Positions 1 through 7,245 of a stretch of 23,237 nucleotides of DNA are shown here, in pieces (the first letter of the stretch is position 1; the number at the start of each line of letters is the position of its first letter). A model generated the notes under the pieces. The model saw only the letters and a list, made by a program, of their open reading frames with translations, was not told the DNA's origin and searched no databases. A program made the position numbers and the translations under genes. Source of the DNA: Corynebacterium sp. (lineage in GTDB: Bacteria; Actinomycetota; Actinomycetes; Mycobacteriales; Mycobacteriaceae); contig NZ_JASLIP010000063.1 in the NCBI RefSeq assembly GCF_030152825.1, forward strand, positions 1 through 23,237. The letters run 5' to 3'.

Positions 1-39
1 ATCTCCCCGGCCGGAAAGTAACAGCCGGAGCAAAAGGAA

Positions 40-60
40 CGCCCCGGCATTGCTGGGGCG
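40..60 (-). terminator. Probable terminator of the cold-shock gene
   Basis: A hairpin with CGCCCC/GGGGCG outer arms and a GC inner pair lies 28 bases beyond the stop codon of the cold-shock gene. Read on the minus strand it is followed by a T-rich run (TTCCTTTT), as expected for a factor-independent terminator of that gene. The stem has one C-A mismatch in this direction. Confidence 0.55.
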
Positions 61-87
61 CAGGGCGTTGTTGGGGGCTAACGGGGA

Positions 88-471
88 TCAGGAATCGAGC
101 TCGCGCGCGATAGTGCGAAGAATCTCGACGATCTGGCGAGAGTCACGGTGATCCGGGCGGCGCCCCGCCTGCAGGACCGGGACGACCTCGGAGTCCAGCA
201 GATTGATGGTGTCTTGCACCATGCCAGCCAGCTGCTCCGGCTTGAAGCGGTGCTGGGCGCGGCGGGGGCCGTCGTCCAAGATGGTCAGGCTGAGCGCCTG
301 TGGCCCGCGGCGGGCAGCGACGAACTCATACTCCACGCGCTGGCCCGGGACGAGTTCCGTGACGCCCTCGGGCAGAACCTGGCGTCCGACGTAGACGTCC
401 TCCTCACCCGGGTTCGATACAAAGCCGAAGCCCTTGTCGGCGTCGAACCAACGAACTTTACCGACTGGCAT
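88..471 (-). CDS. cspB: Cold-shock domain protein with actinobacterial C-terminal extension
   Basis: A 127-residue protein. Residues 1-66 form a cold-shock (OB-fold) domain: it starts with GKVRWFDADKGFGFV, which holds the RNP1-type motif KGFGFV. The second RNA-binding motif is altered, reading DVYVGRQ where the family usually has VFVHFS. The remaining 60 residues (RFKPEQLAGMVQDTINLLDSE onward) are a helical tail common in the longer CspB-like proteins of Corynebacterium and Mycobacterium; its role is unknown to me. The start is supported by an AGGTGAGG ribosome-binding site a few bases upstream. It should bind single-stranded RNA or DNA in the cytoplasm as an RNA chaperone or antiterminator. 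It is transcribed divergently from rpf1. The symbol follows corynebacterial usage. Confidence 0.9.
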   Translation of the reverse strand: MPVGKVRWFDADKGFGFVSNPGEEDVYVGRQVLPEGVTELVPGQRVEYEFVAARRGPQALSLTILDDGPRRAQHRFKPEQLAGMVQDTINLLDSEVVPVLQAGRRPDHRDSRQIVEILRTIARELDS

Positions 472-845
472 GTTGCCTCACCTTTCTTCTCTTCCTTACC
501 TTTGGCGCGCTGTGCGGTCTTTCCCGCGAGGCTCCGCGCGCCGTGGGGCGGATGCCACAGGCAGCCTCCGCACGTTGGGTGTGCGGTCCCGCCCGGCGTT
601 AAGCCCCCAGGATACCCGCTTCTGCGCGCATTCCTGGGCTACTGAAGAAGCTGAAATTAGCAGGCTGTCCCAGCGAGTGCACAATCCGTAATGCAGTCCA
701 CTACGTGGGGCATCAATGCGCCGAGAACCCAACCTGCCCAGTGAAACACGTTGCAATCCTAGAAAAAGTTACGATTCGTTATTTTCCATTAACCAGCAGG
801 TCAAACACCCTTTATGGTGCTCCCCCGCAGGGCGCACGGCGGGTT

Positions 846-879
846 TTCTTCCCGAAGAACGTGACTATTTCGTTATAAA
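846..879 (+). promoter_or_regulatory. Candidate rpf1 promoter with operator-like palindrome
   Basis: A TATAAA -10-like hexamer at 874-879 is the best promoter element upstream of rpf1; no clear -35 is seen. Just upstream is a palindrome, TTCTTC-CC-GAAGAA (846-859), in the position of a -35 or activator site. This would give an rpf1 leader of about 135 bases. The regulator is not known. C. glutamicum rpf2 is known to be controlled by RamA, RamB and GlxR, but this palindrome does not match those sites. Confidence 0.35.
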
Positions 880-979
880 CGGCTAGCGTGTGTTCTCAGC
901 ACAGAGCAAAAGCTCACAGCGTCGCGCAAATTCGCACGGCGCACCATTGAAGCAAGAGAACACGAAACGAACGGTTTTC

Positions 980-1010
980 GGCCTGGTCACGGGACCGGCC
1001 ACCGGAAGGG
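980..1010 (+). promoter_or_regulatory. rpf1 leader hairpin and ribosome-binding site
   Basis: GGCC-T-GGTC (980-988) pairs with GACCGGCC (993-1000) around a 4-base loop: eight base pairs with one bulged T. It ends four bases before the purine-rich ribosome-binding site GGAAGGG (1004-1010), 13 bases before the ATG. The position suits control of translation initiation or mRNA stability. I could not fit the conserved core of the ydaO (cyclic di-AMP) riboswitch known from other actinobacterial rpf genes. Confidence 0.4.
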
Positions 1011-1023
1011 AAACTCAAGAAAA

Positions 1024-1656
1024 ATGGGACGCCACTCCAAGCGCAACTCCATCTCCACTGTCGGCCGCATCGCCGTCGCAGGTGCCGCACTCTCCGCAGG
1101 TGCTGCAGCTTTCGCACCGGCAGCCTCCGCTGCACCGGACTCCGACTGGGATCGTCTGGCTCAGTGTGAGTCTGGCGGAAACTGGCACATCAACACGGGC
1201 AACGGCTACCACGGTGGCCTGCAGTTCTCCCCGTCCACCTGGTCCGCATACGGTGGCCAGCAGTACGCACCGTACGCATACCAGGCAAGCCGTGAGCAGC
1301 AAATCGCCGTGGCAGAGAAGGTCCTGGCTGGCCAGGGCTGGGGCGCATGGCCGTCCTGCTCCGCACAGCTGGGCCTGAACTCCGCGCCGACCCAGCGCGA
1401 CGTCCCTGCGAAGAAGGCCACACCGCAGGCCGAGACTAAGAAGGCCGTCTCCCAGCTCGCCCAGCAGAAGAACGTCCTGGAGATCGACAAGATCTACCAG
1501 CAGATCGTCGAGCGCTTCGAGGCAGCCGGCCTGGCAGTCCCGGCACCAGTTGAGGACTTCTACAAGGCTGAGCGCGTGAACCTCAACAACCAGCTCAACG
1601 CGCACAGCGCCCGCGTCGCTCAGGCACAGCAGATCCTGAACGAGTTCGGTCTCTAA
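1024..1656 (+). CDS. rpf1: Resuscitation-promoting factor Rpf1 (secreted peptidoglycan hydrolase)
   Basis: A 210-residue secreted protein. Residues 1-36 are a signal peptide (basic start, hydrophobic Ala/Gly core, ASA cleavage site). Residues 38-118 are the Rpf lysozyme-like/transglycosylase domain: SDWDRLAQCESGGNW holds the catalytic Glu49, and Cys48 with Cys112 can form the conserved disulfide. Residues 125-210 are a helical, Lys/Gln/Ala-rich tail as found in corynebacterial Rpf1 (Rpf1 C-terminal family), rather than the LysM or G5 domains seen in other Rpfs. It should cleave the glycan strands of peptidoglycan outside the membrane and promote regrowth and cell separation. The start is set by the ribosome-binding site at 1004-1010 and the signal peptide. 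It is a single-gene unit closed by a strong hairpin. Confidence 0.93.
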   Translation: MGRHSKRNSISTVGRIAVAGAALSAGAAAFAPAASAAPDSDWDRLAQCESGGNWHINTGNGYHGGLQFSPSTWSAYGGQQYAPYAYQASREQQIAVAEKVLAGQGWGAWPSCSAQLGLNSAPTQRDVPAKKATPQAETKKAVSQLAQQKNVLEIDKIYQQIVERFEAAGLAVPAPVEDFYKAERVNLNNQLNAHSARVAQAQQILNEFGL

Positions 1657-1674
1657 GCTCAACGCTTAAGAACG

Positions 1675-1728
1675 AATAGCAACAGCCCCGGCCAGCGAGG
1701 AAAACTCGCCACCGGGGCTGTTGCTATT
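1675..1728 (+). terminator. Perfect 17-bp hairpin downstream of rpf1
   Basis: Arms at 1675-1691 and 1712-1728 are perfectly complementary over 17 bases, and an inner GCGAG/CTCGC stem (1695-1699, 1705-1709) with a GAAAA loop extends it. It starts 19 bases after the rpf1 stop. No T-run follows on the plus strand, so it may act as a 3'-end stabilising structure or, since the stem is symmetric, serve both rpf1 and the convergent gene at 1842-2033. Confidence 0.75.
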
Positions 1729-1841
1729 GCCAGTCAATTATTACCAGCCACTTTGCCGGTGGCAGCTACCGCTTAACCCTGGCAGCAGGGAACGCGAAAC
1801 CCGCCGTGGGGCGCTTGAACCCCCACAGCGAGAACGCGCTC

Positions 1842-2033
1842 TTAGCGGTTGACCACCGTGTCCGGGTGCACGTATGGGAGAGTGGAGGAATCCACCGGCC
1901 ACTCAATCTCACCGTAAGGGGAAAGAGCGCCTGCGGAGAAAGCCACCAGCTCGGTGACAGCGTGCTGACCCTCTGGAATATCAGTCGGCCACGCCGGGTC
2001 TACATAGCCTTTTTTCTTTTCAACGTTCGCCAT
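1842..2033 (-). CDS. Small conserved-looking hypothetical protein
   Basis: A 63-residue acidic protein beginning MANVEKKKGYVDPAWPTD, with no signal peptide or membrane segment. I do not recognise a domain. It is kept as a gene because its composition is protein-like (Pro, Trp, Tyr spread through the chain), it fills an otherwise empty stretch, and it sits divergently beside the helicase-associated gene. From memory, M. tuberculosis has a small gene (Rv0863) in the same place beside Rv0862c. There is no strong Shine-Dalgarno sequence: the leader on the minus strand reads GAGAAACTCAAACT before the ATG. The function is unknown. Confidence 0.6.
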   Translation of the reverse strand: MANVEKKKGYVDPAWPTDIPEGQHAVTELVAFSAGALSPYGEIEWPVDSSTLPYVHPDTVVNR

Positions 2034-2155
2034 AGTTTGAGTTTCTCACATCACACCGAAAATCGCACCATAGGAGCCGAAAAACAGCTGAGCTACCCAC
2101 CCTTTTGGGAAACCCCGCGCCAAGCCGTCAGCGGGCACAGGTTGGGCGAGTCCAC

Positions 2156-2161
2156 TAGAAT
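2156..2161 (+). promoter_or_regulatory. -10 element for a probably leaderless transcript
   Basis: TAGAAT ends nine bases before the ATG at 2171. Transcription starting 6-9 bases downstream would begin at or next to that codon, and there is no ribosome-binding site between. Leaderless mRNAs are common in corynebacteria and mycobacteria. No good -35 is visible. Confidence 0.45.
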
Positions 2162-2170
2162 GGCTTGCCT

Positions 2171-4636
2171 ATGACTGGCCCCGATTCTCCCCGTGACGAC
2201 GCGTTTAACCCACCCCTGAGCTATCCCGCATGGCTGCTGGGGCAGGATTACGCGTCACTAGCCGGGCTCCTGGGCCGGCTCCACAGTCGCGGGGCGATCG
2301 ACTTGTTCGCCCCCACCCCACTCTCCGAGCTCGGGTCCACCGCCCGCGGGGCGTCCTATCACGCCGGCTCCGACACGCAGGCAGGCGCGGTGGGAGCGCT
2401 GGACGACACGCTGCTCGATAGCGCCAGCGTGCGCTTCCTCTCCGCCATCGAACTGCTGGTGCTGCACTCCGGCTTCGAGCTGGATGCCACCCACGACTGG
2501 GTCAGCGCCAGCGACATCATCGCGACCGCGACAGAACTGCTGGACATCGCTGGCACACCGGCCGAGCGCCGCCCCAGCCAGCAGGATCTGCTGGCAGCCA
2601 TGCGCTCCTGCGCCTCGTGGGGCCTGATCTACGGCCCCGAGTGGTCGCTCTCCCCCGAGTCGGAGCAGCCTTCCGATCCCGACGCCCTGGACGAGCTCCT
2701 GCTCAAACTCCCCGGACCACTCACGACCATGTTCCACCCCTCGGTCCGGGAACTGTGGCGACTCGCTGACTGCAACCGCTGCCCCATCCCCACGGCGGAA
2801 CTGCCCGGCGCGGTGGAGTCCCTCCCCGACCGCCAGCGCCGCTTGCTCAGCACCCTCAACAACGCGGGCGGGGTGGGTCATTCAGAATCTTTGCGGCCGG
2901 GCGCGGATCACGACCAGCCCCTGCCCACGCTGGTGCGCACCGGGATCTTGGACCAGATCGACGAGAACACCGCCCGGTTAAGCGGGCGGGTCGCGCAGTA
3001 CCTGCGGGGCACCCTGATCGCCGAACCAGGCGGGGACTTCCGCCCGGCGCGCCCCATCCAGCCAGCTGCCGGGGACACCGGCAACCCCGGCCCGGTGGAT
3101 CCCGAGGACTCGGCGGCGGAACTCTCAACCACCGACCCGAGTAGCCAGGCTTCGGCCACGGCGGTCGCGAACGTCATCCAGACGATCCAGGATTTAACCG
3201 AGCTGCTGGAGGAGCTGGGCTCCGAGCCCATTCAGCCGCTGATGTCCGGCGGCATCGGGGTCCGCGAGATGAATCGCATCGCTCGCCGCTGGAGCACCGA
3301 CTCCGAGGAGGTCGCCCGTCGCCTCACGCTGGCATACGAAGCCGGCCTGGTGGATTTGGGTTTCGCGCATCCGCCCGCCGGGGACGGCCCGGTCTGGGCT
3401 CCGACCGAGTCCGCCATGGACTTCCTCGAATCCTCATTGGCTACGCAGTGGGCGATGCTGCTGCTCGATTGGCGCGCTAGCTCCTACGCTCCCTGGCACG
3501 CTGAGGCGCTGGACGTCCGAGCCTTCCAGGAGGAGCTGCTGGACCCGAATGCAGCTCATCTCCGTCAGTTGTTCCCCTTCCTTTTTAGGACGCCAACGGG
3601 CGCCACGACGACCACCGCGCAGCTGGCTGATCAGCTGTGGCGCGTGCAGCCCTTCCAGGCCTGGGGCACGACCGCGGCGGGGCTGGAGGCCATCGTTGCG
3701 GAGTCAGTGGACCTCGGGCTCACCGCGCTGGGCGAGCCCACGGCAGCGCTGTCGGCGTTGAAGATCGCCAGCGAGGCCGCCGAAGCGCGGGCGGCCCGGA
3801 GCGCAGCCGCGGCTGCCGGTGACCCAGACGACGGCGGTTCCCGGAACAACAACGATGACGACGCTGACGTCGACGTCGCGCTTGATCCCCACGGCACGGA
3901 CGACGACCCCGTCGCCGCGCTGGCAGCAAACCTGGACGAGCTCCTCCCCTCTCCCGTGAAATACCTCATCATCCAGGGCGATCACACCGTCATGGCCCCG
4001 GGTCTGCTGGCTCCGGCGGACGCGGCGATGCTGCGCGCCATCGCGGTGCAGGAGTCCTCCGGCATCGCATCGGTCTGGCGGATCACGAAGGCGAGCCTGC
4101 AGTCCGCGTTCCGCGCTGGACACCGCAGCGAGGAGGTCTCGGAGTTCCTCTCGACCATGACCCCGGGAGGGCTGCCGGCGGTGCCGCAGTCCATCCGCTA
4201 CCTCATCGAGGACGCCGAGCGGGGCTTGCAGCTCTCGAGCAGCACCCCGGAGGAGGCCACGGCTAGCGGCGGCAGCTCCGTGCCGCACCGCGTGCAGGGA
4301 AGGTCCCGCCGGCATACCGACTCGCAGCTACGGGAGGCTATCGCAGCGGAGATCGAGAGTTACCGCCGGGTGGCGAGTGTCGAGCGCGACGCCCACGAGG
4401 GTGACGAGGTCACGCTGACCGAGCCGCGCGCCGCGCTGTCCGCGCTGCGTCAGGCCTATACCTCGGGCCGCCAGGTGCGCTTGAGCTACGCGGAGGCGGA
4501 TGGGTCCACGGTGAGCGCGTGGATCTCGGTGGTGATGGTGACCGCCTCGCAGATCACCGCCGTGAGCGAGCCGGACGGTGAGACCTTCACGGTGCACCCG
4601 CACCGGGTGGTCGCAGTCTCCGTCCCCTCGCGCTAG
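2171..4636 (+). CDS. Large helicase-associated protein (XPB/Ssl2-like conserved domain, WYL-like C-terminus)
   Basis: An 821-residue cytoplasmic protein. The N-terminal two thirds are alpha-helical with winged-helix-like segments and no motif I can name. Residues about 537-580 are an Ala-rich then Asp/Asn-rich disordered linker. Residues about 590-690 (SPVKYLIIQGDHTVMAPG onward) match the 'helicase conserved C-terminal/XPB-Ssl2-like' domain found in mycobacterial and corynebacterial partners of XPB helicases. Residues about 750-821 (ALRQAYTSGRQVRLSY and HPHRVVAVSV) resemble a WYL ligand/nucleic-acid-binding domain. No Walker A or DEAH motif is present, so it is not itself a helicase. It lies just upstream of the XPB gene on the same strand, as with Rv0862c and Rv0861c, suggesting a joint role in DNA repair. 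ATG 2171 was preferred to TTG 2165 because of the TAGAAT spacing. Confidence 0.85.
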   Translation: MTGPDSPRDDAFNPPLSYPAWLLGQDYASLAGLLGRLHSRGAIDLFAPTPLSELGSTARGASYHAGSDTQAGAVGALDDTLLDSASVRFLSAIELLVLHSGFELDATHDWVSASDIIATATELLDIAGTPAERRPSQQDLLAAMRSCASWGLIYGPEWSLSPESEQPSDPDALDELLLKLPGPLTTMFHPSVRELWRLADCNRCPIPTAELPGAVESLPDRQRRLLSTLNNAGGVGHSESLRPGADHDQPLPTLVRTGILDQIDENTARLSGRVAQYLRGTLIAEPGGDFRPARPIQPAAGDTGNPGPVDPEDSAAELSTTDPSSQASATAVANVIQTIQDLTELLEELGSEPIQPLMSGGIGVREMNRIARRWSTDSEEVARRLTLAYEAGLVDLGFAHPPAGDGPVWAPTESAMDFLESSLATQWAMLLLDWRASSYAPWHAEALDVRAFQEELLDPNAAHLRQLFPFLFRTPTGATTTTAQLADQLWRVQPFQAWGTTAAGLEAIVAESVDLGLTALGEPTAALSALKIASEAAEARAARSAAAAAGDPDDGGSRNNNDDDADVDVALDPHGTDDDPVAALAANLDELLPSPVKYLIIQGDHTVMAPGLLAPADAAMLRAIAVQESSGIASVWRITKASLQSAFRAGHRSEEVSEFLSTMTPGGLPAVPQSIRYLIEDAERGLQLSSSTPEEATASGGSSVPHRVQGRSRRHTDSQLREAIAAEIESYRRVASVERDAHEGDEVTLTEPRAALSALRQAYTSGRQVRLSYAEADGSTVSAWISVVMVTASQITAVSEPDGETFTVHPHRVVAVSVPSR

Positions 4637-4650
4637 CCTGGAGTTTTGAC

Positions 4651-4688
4651 GCTTTTAAGCCCCTGCCTCACCCGCGGGACTTAAAAGC
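4651..4688. repeat. Inverted repeat between the helicase-associated gene and XPB
   Basis: GCTTTTAAGCCCC (4651-4663) and GGGACTTAAAAGC (4676-4688) are complementary at 12 of 13 positions around a 12-base spacer. On the minus strand the one mismatch becomes a G-U wobble. It lies 14 bases after the upstream stop and 72 bases before the XPB start. It could be an operator or an attenuating or processing hairpin in a bicistronic mRNA. Confidence 0.6.
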
Positions 4689-4760
4689 CACGCATGCCCC
4701 GGCACTCGAAACCCGTTTTCACGCCGGGAAAACCCGTCTTCCAAGGAAAGGACAACGGCT

Positions 4761-6428
4761 TTGCCCATCGGCGACGGCCCCTTGATCGTGCAGTCGGATA
4801 AGACCGTGCTGCTGGAGATCGACCACCCGAAGGCGCAGGAGGCACGCAACGCGCTGGCCCCGTTCGCGGAGCTGGAGCGCGCCCCAGAGCACGTGCACAC
4901 CTACCGCATCACCCCGCTGGCCCTGTGGAACGCCCGCGCCGCCGGCCACGACGCCGAGCAGGTCGTCCACGTACTGGAGGAGTACAGCCGCTTCCCTGTC
5001 CCCCAGCCCCTGCTGATCGACATCGCGGAGACGATGGACCGCTATGGCCGGCTCACCCTGGTCAAGCACCCCGCGCACGACCTGGTGCTCGAGTCCCGGG
5101 ACGCCGCCGTCCTGGCGGAGATCCAACGGCACCGGAAGATCAAGCCGATGCTGGGTGAGCAGATCGACGCAGACACCGTCATCGTCCACCCCTCCGAGCG
5201 CGGCCGGCTCAAGCAGGAGCTGCTGAAGGTCGGCTGGCCCGCAGAGGACGAGGCCGGTTACGTGGACGGCGAGGCGCACCCCATCAGCCTGTCCACCGAG
5301 CACGAGGACTGGGAGCTGCGCGACTACCAGCAGCTCGCCGCGGACAGCTTCTGGGAGGGTGGCTCTGGCGTCGTCGTCCTGCCCTGCGGTGCGGGAAAGA
5401 CGATGGTGGGCGCGGCCGCGATGTCCAAGGCGAAGGCCACGACCCTGATCCTCGTGACGAACACCGTCGCAGGACGCCAGTGGCGCGACGAACTGCTGCG
5501 CCGCACGAGCCTGACCCCGGACGAGATCGGCGAATACTCCGGAGAGAAGAAGGAGATCCGCCCCGTCACCATCGCCACGTACCAGGTGGTCACCCGGAAG
5601 ACGAAGGGCGAGTTCCGCGCGCTGGAGCTGTTCGACTCCCGCGACTGGGGCCTGATCATTTACGACGAGGTTCACCTGCTGCCCGCGCCCGTGTTCCGCA
5701 TGACCTCCGACCTGCAGTCTCGCCGCCGTCTGGGTTTGACGGCGACGCTGGTGCGCGAGGACGGCCGGGAGGGCGACGTGTTCAGCCTCATCGGCCCGAA
5801 GCGCTACGACGCGCCGTGGAAGGACATCGAGGCGCAGGGGTGGATCGCGCCCGCGGACTGCACTGAGGTGCGCGTGCAGCTCAGCGAATCCGAGCGGATG
5901 GTTTATGCGACCGCCGAGCAGGCCGATAAGTACCGGCTGGCGGCCACCACCCCGGCGAAGAACCGCGTGGTGAAGAAGCTGCTTGCGATGCACCCGGAGG
6001 AGCCTGCGCTGATCATCGGCGCCTACGTGGATCAGCTGGAGGAGATCGCTGAGGAGCTGGACGTGCCCGTCATTGACGGCAAGACCAGCACCACGAAGCG
6101 GGAGAAGCTCTACCAGCAGTTCCGGGACGGGGAGATCACGACGCTGGCGGTCTCCAAGGTCGCGAACTTCTCGATCGATCTCCCGGGGGCGAGCGTGGCG
6201 ATCCAAATCTCGGGCACGTTCGGTTCCCGCCAGGAGGAGGCGCAGCGCTTGGGTCGCATTCTGCGACCGAAGCCGGACGGTGGTGGCGCCTTTTTCTATA
6301 CCGTCGTCACTCGGGATACGCTCGATGCTGACTATGCAGCCCACCGCATGCGTTTCCTCGCGGAGCAGGGCTATGGCTACGGCATTATGGATGCGGCGGA
6401 CCTGCCGGATCCGGTGGAAAATAATTAA
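4761..6428 (+). CDS. XPB/Ssl2-type DNA repair helicase
   Basis: A 555-residue superfamily 2 helicase of the bacterial XPB (ERCC3-like) group. Residues 1-180 are the N-terminal damage-recognition-like region. Motif I is LPCGAGKT (207-214), motif II is DEVH (302-305), motif III is LTATL, followed directly by the XPB signature RED (332-334). Motif VI is QRLGRILRP (495-503). It is a cytoplasmic 3'-5' ATP-dependent DNA helicase thought to act in nucleotide-excision-type repair. The TTG start is supported by AGGAAAGGA (4744-4752) eight bases upstream. It follows its presumed partner gene and precedes the membrane-protein gene by 21 bases, so the three may be cotranscribed. M. tuberculosis ercc3 (Rv0861c) is the likely orthologue. 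Confidence 0.95.
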   Translation: MPIGDGPLIVQSDKTVLLEIDHPKAQEARNALAPFAELERAPEHVHTYRITPLALWNARAAGHDAEQVVHVLEEYSRFPVPQPLLIDIAETMDRYGRLTLVKHPAHDLVLESRDAAVLAEIQRHRKIKPMLGEQIDADTVIVHPSERGRLKQELLKVGWPAEDEAGYVDGEAHPISLSTEHEDWELRDYQQLAADSFWEGGSGVVVLPCGAGKTMVGAAAMSKAKATTLILVTNTVAGRQWRDELLRRTSLTPDEIGEYSGEKKEIRPVTIATYQVVTRKTKGEFRALELFDSRDWGLIIYDEVHLLPAPVFRMTSDLQSRRRLGLTATLVREDGREGDVFSLIGPKRYDAPWKDIEAQGWIAPADCTEVRVQLSESERMVYATAEQADKYRLAATTPAKNRVVKKLLAMHPEEPALIIGAYVDQLEEIAEELDVPVIDGKTSTTKREKLYQQFRDGEITTLAVSKVANFSIDLPGASVAIQISGTFGSRQEEAQRLGRILRPKPDGGGAFFYTVVTRDTLDADYAAHRMRFLAEQGYGYGIMDAADLPDPVENN

Positions 6429-6449
6429 TAAGGAAGGCACGTTTCAGCA

Positions 6450-7121
6450 ATGACTGAGTTTCATGTCCCCGTCGAGGAGGACTACGCGCGGAAGCACAAT
6501 GAGTTCTTCCGGGATGCGAAGCGCCTGCAGATTTCCGCCGCGATCCTGGGCGCGCTGATGTTCGTGATCATCGCCATCCTGGTGGCCGTCAATGGCTGGC
6601 AGGGGCGCACGATCGGTTTCACGATCTCGCTGGGCATCTTCGGCGCCCTGTGCTGGATCATCATCCCCGCACTTCCGAAGGCGATGGGCAGCCCGCAGCA
6701 GTATTACGACATGTACCAGTTGGCCCCGGCGATCATCGCGAAGGTCAACCCGCGCGACATGGTGCTGCTCTCCCTGGTGGACGCCAGCACGAAGGCGAAG
6801 GTCAACCCGGACCCGAACCTGATCGAGCCGGCGCTGGCTGCACGCACCGTGACCTCCATCCCCGGGGTGCCGCGCGAGGTGGGGGCTCGGGTTCCGTCGA
6901 TGGCGGTGACGGGCGCTCAGCGTTCCCGCAGCTCGGAGCTGTTCCAGGAGGTGCTGCCGATGCCGGTGGCCTGGGGAACCAGCGACGAGAAGGTGTGGAA
7001 GGACGCCGAGCGGGCGATCCCGTCGAATCAGTGGCGCCGCCTGGAGGGGCTGGTTGACCGCTGGGAGGAGGTCCAGAAGGATCGCCACAGCCTCGTGGTT
7101 TTGCGCGACGATTGCAAGTAG
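6450..7121 (+). CDS. DUF3239-like membrane protein
   Basis: A 223-residue protein with a charged N-terminus, two adjacent membrane helices (about 27-48 and 53-74) and a cytoplasmic C-terminal domain of about 145 residues. The overall layout and the segments AIIAKVNPRDMVLLSLVDAS and LPMPVAWGTSDEKVW fit the DUF3239 family, which I know mainly from Corynebacterium; its function is unknown. The start is supported by AAGGAAGG 12 bases upstream. The gap to the XPB stop is 21 bases, so it is likely in the same transcript, although no helicase link is known. No enzyme motif is visible. Confidence 0.75.
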   Translation: MTEFHVPVEEDYARKHNEFFRDAKRLQISAAILGALMFVIIAILVAVNGWQGRTIGFTISLGIFGALCWIIIPALPKAMGSPQQYYDMYQLAPAIIAKVNPRDMVLLSLVDASTKAKVNPDPNLIEPALAARTVTSIPGVPREVGARVPSMAVTGAQRSRSSELFQEVLPMPVAWGTSDEKVWKDAERAIPSNQWRRLEGLVDRWEEVQKDRHSLVVLRDDCK

Positions 7122-7129
7122 GCTATAAA
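7101..7129 (+). promoter_or_regulatory. Candidate promoter of the MarR gene
   Basis: TTGCGC (7101-7106) and TATAAA (7124-7129) are separated by 17 bases, a good sigma-70/SigA-type layout. The promoter overlaps the end of the preceding gene and predicts a leader of about 110 bases before the ATG at 7246. Confidence 0.5.
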
Positions 7130-7245
7130 CACCCTCAACAACGAGACGGAAAGTCCCAAGCGCGACGGGCCAGCCCGCCCCGTACACCCCCTCACCACAC
7201 CGCCCTAGCAGGCGACCACACCCTGAGCCCGAAAGCCCTGGTGCC

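Larger units (their letters stand above)
472..1023. other. Long divergent intergenic region between csp and rpf1
   Basis: These 552 bases hold no convincing gene: the short overlapping reading frames on both strands have no family resemblance or ribosome-binding site. The half nearer csp (about 520-640) is GC-rich with imperfect hairpins, and could be a structured 5' leader of the cold-shock mRNA. The half nearer rpf1 (about 745-880) is more AT-rich and holds the likely rpf1 promoter and a palindrome. I could not place a convincing csp promoter; a TATCCT on the minus strand at 614-609 is only a weak -10 candidate. Confidence 0.6.

Noticed and set aside
756..1023. Cyclic di-AMP (ydaO) riboswitch upstream of rpf1
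   Set aside because: Known for other actinobacterial rpf genes, but I could not find the conserved core elements here, only a simple hairpin.
4719..6440. 573-residue open frame antisense to the XPB helicase gene
   Set aside because: It is the mirror of a high-GC gene with strong third-position bias; the translation is Leu/Arg/Val/Asp-rich and without domains, and XPB on the other strand has every family motif.
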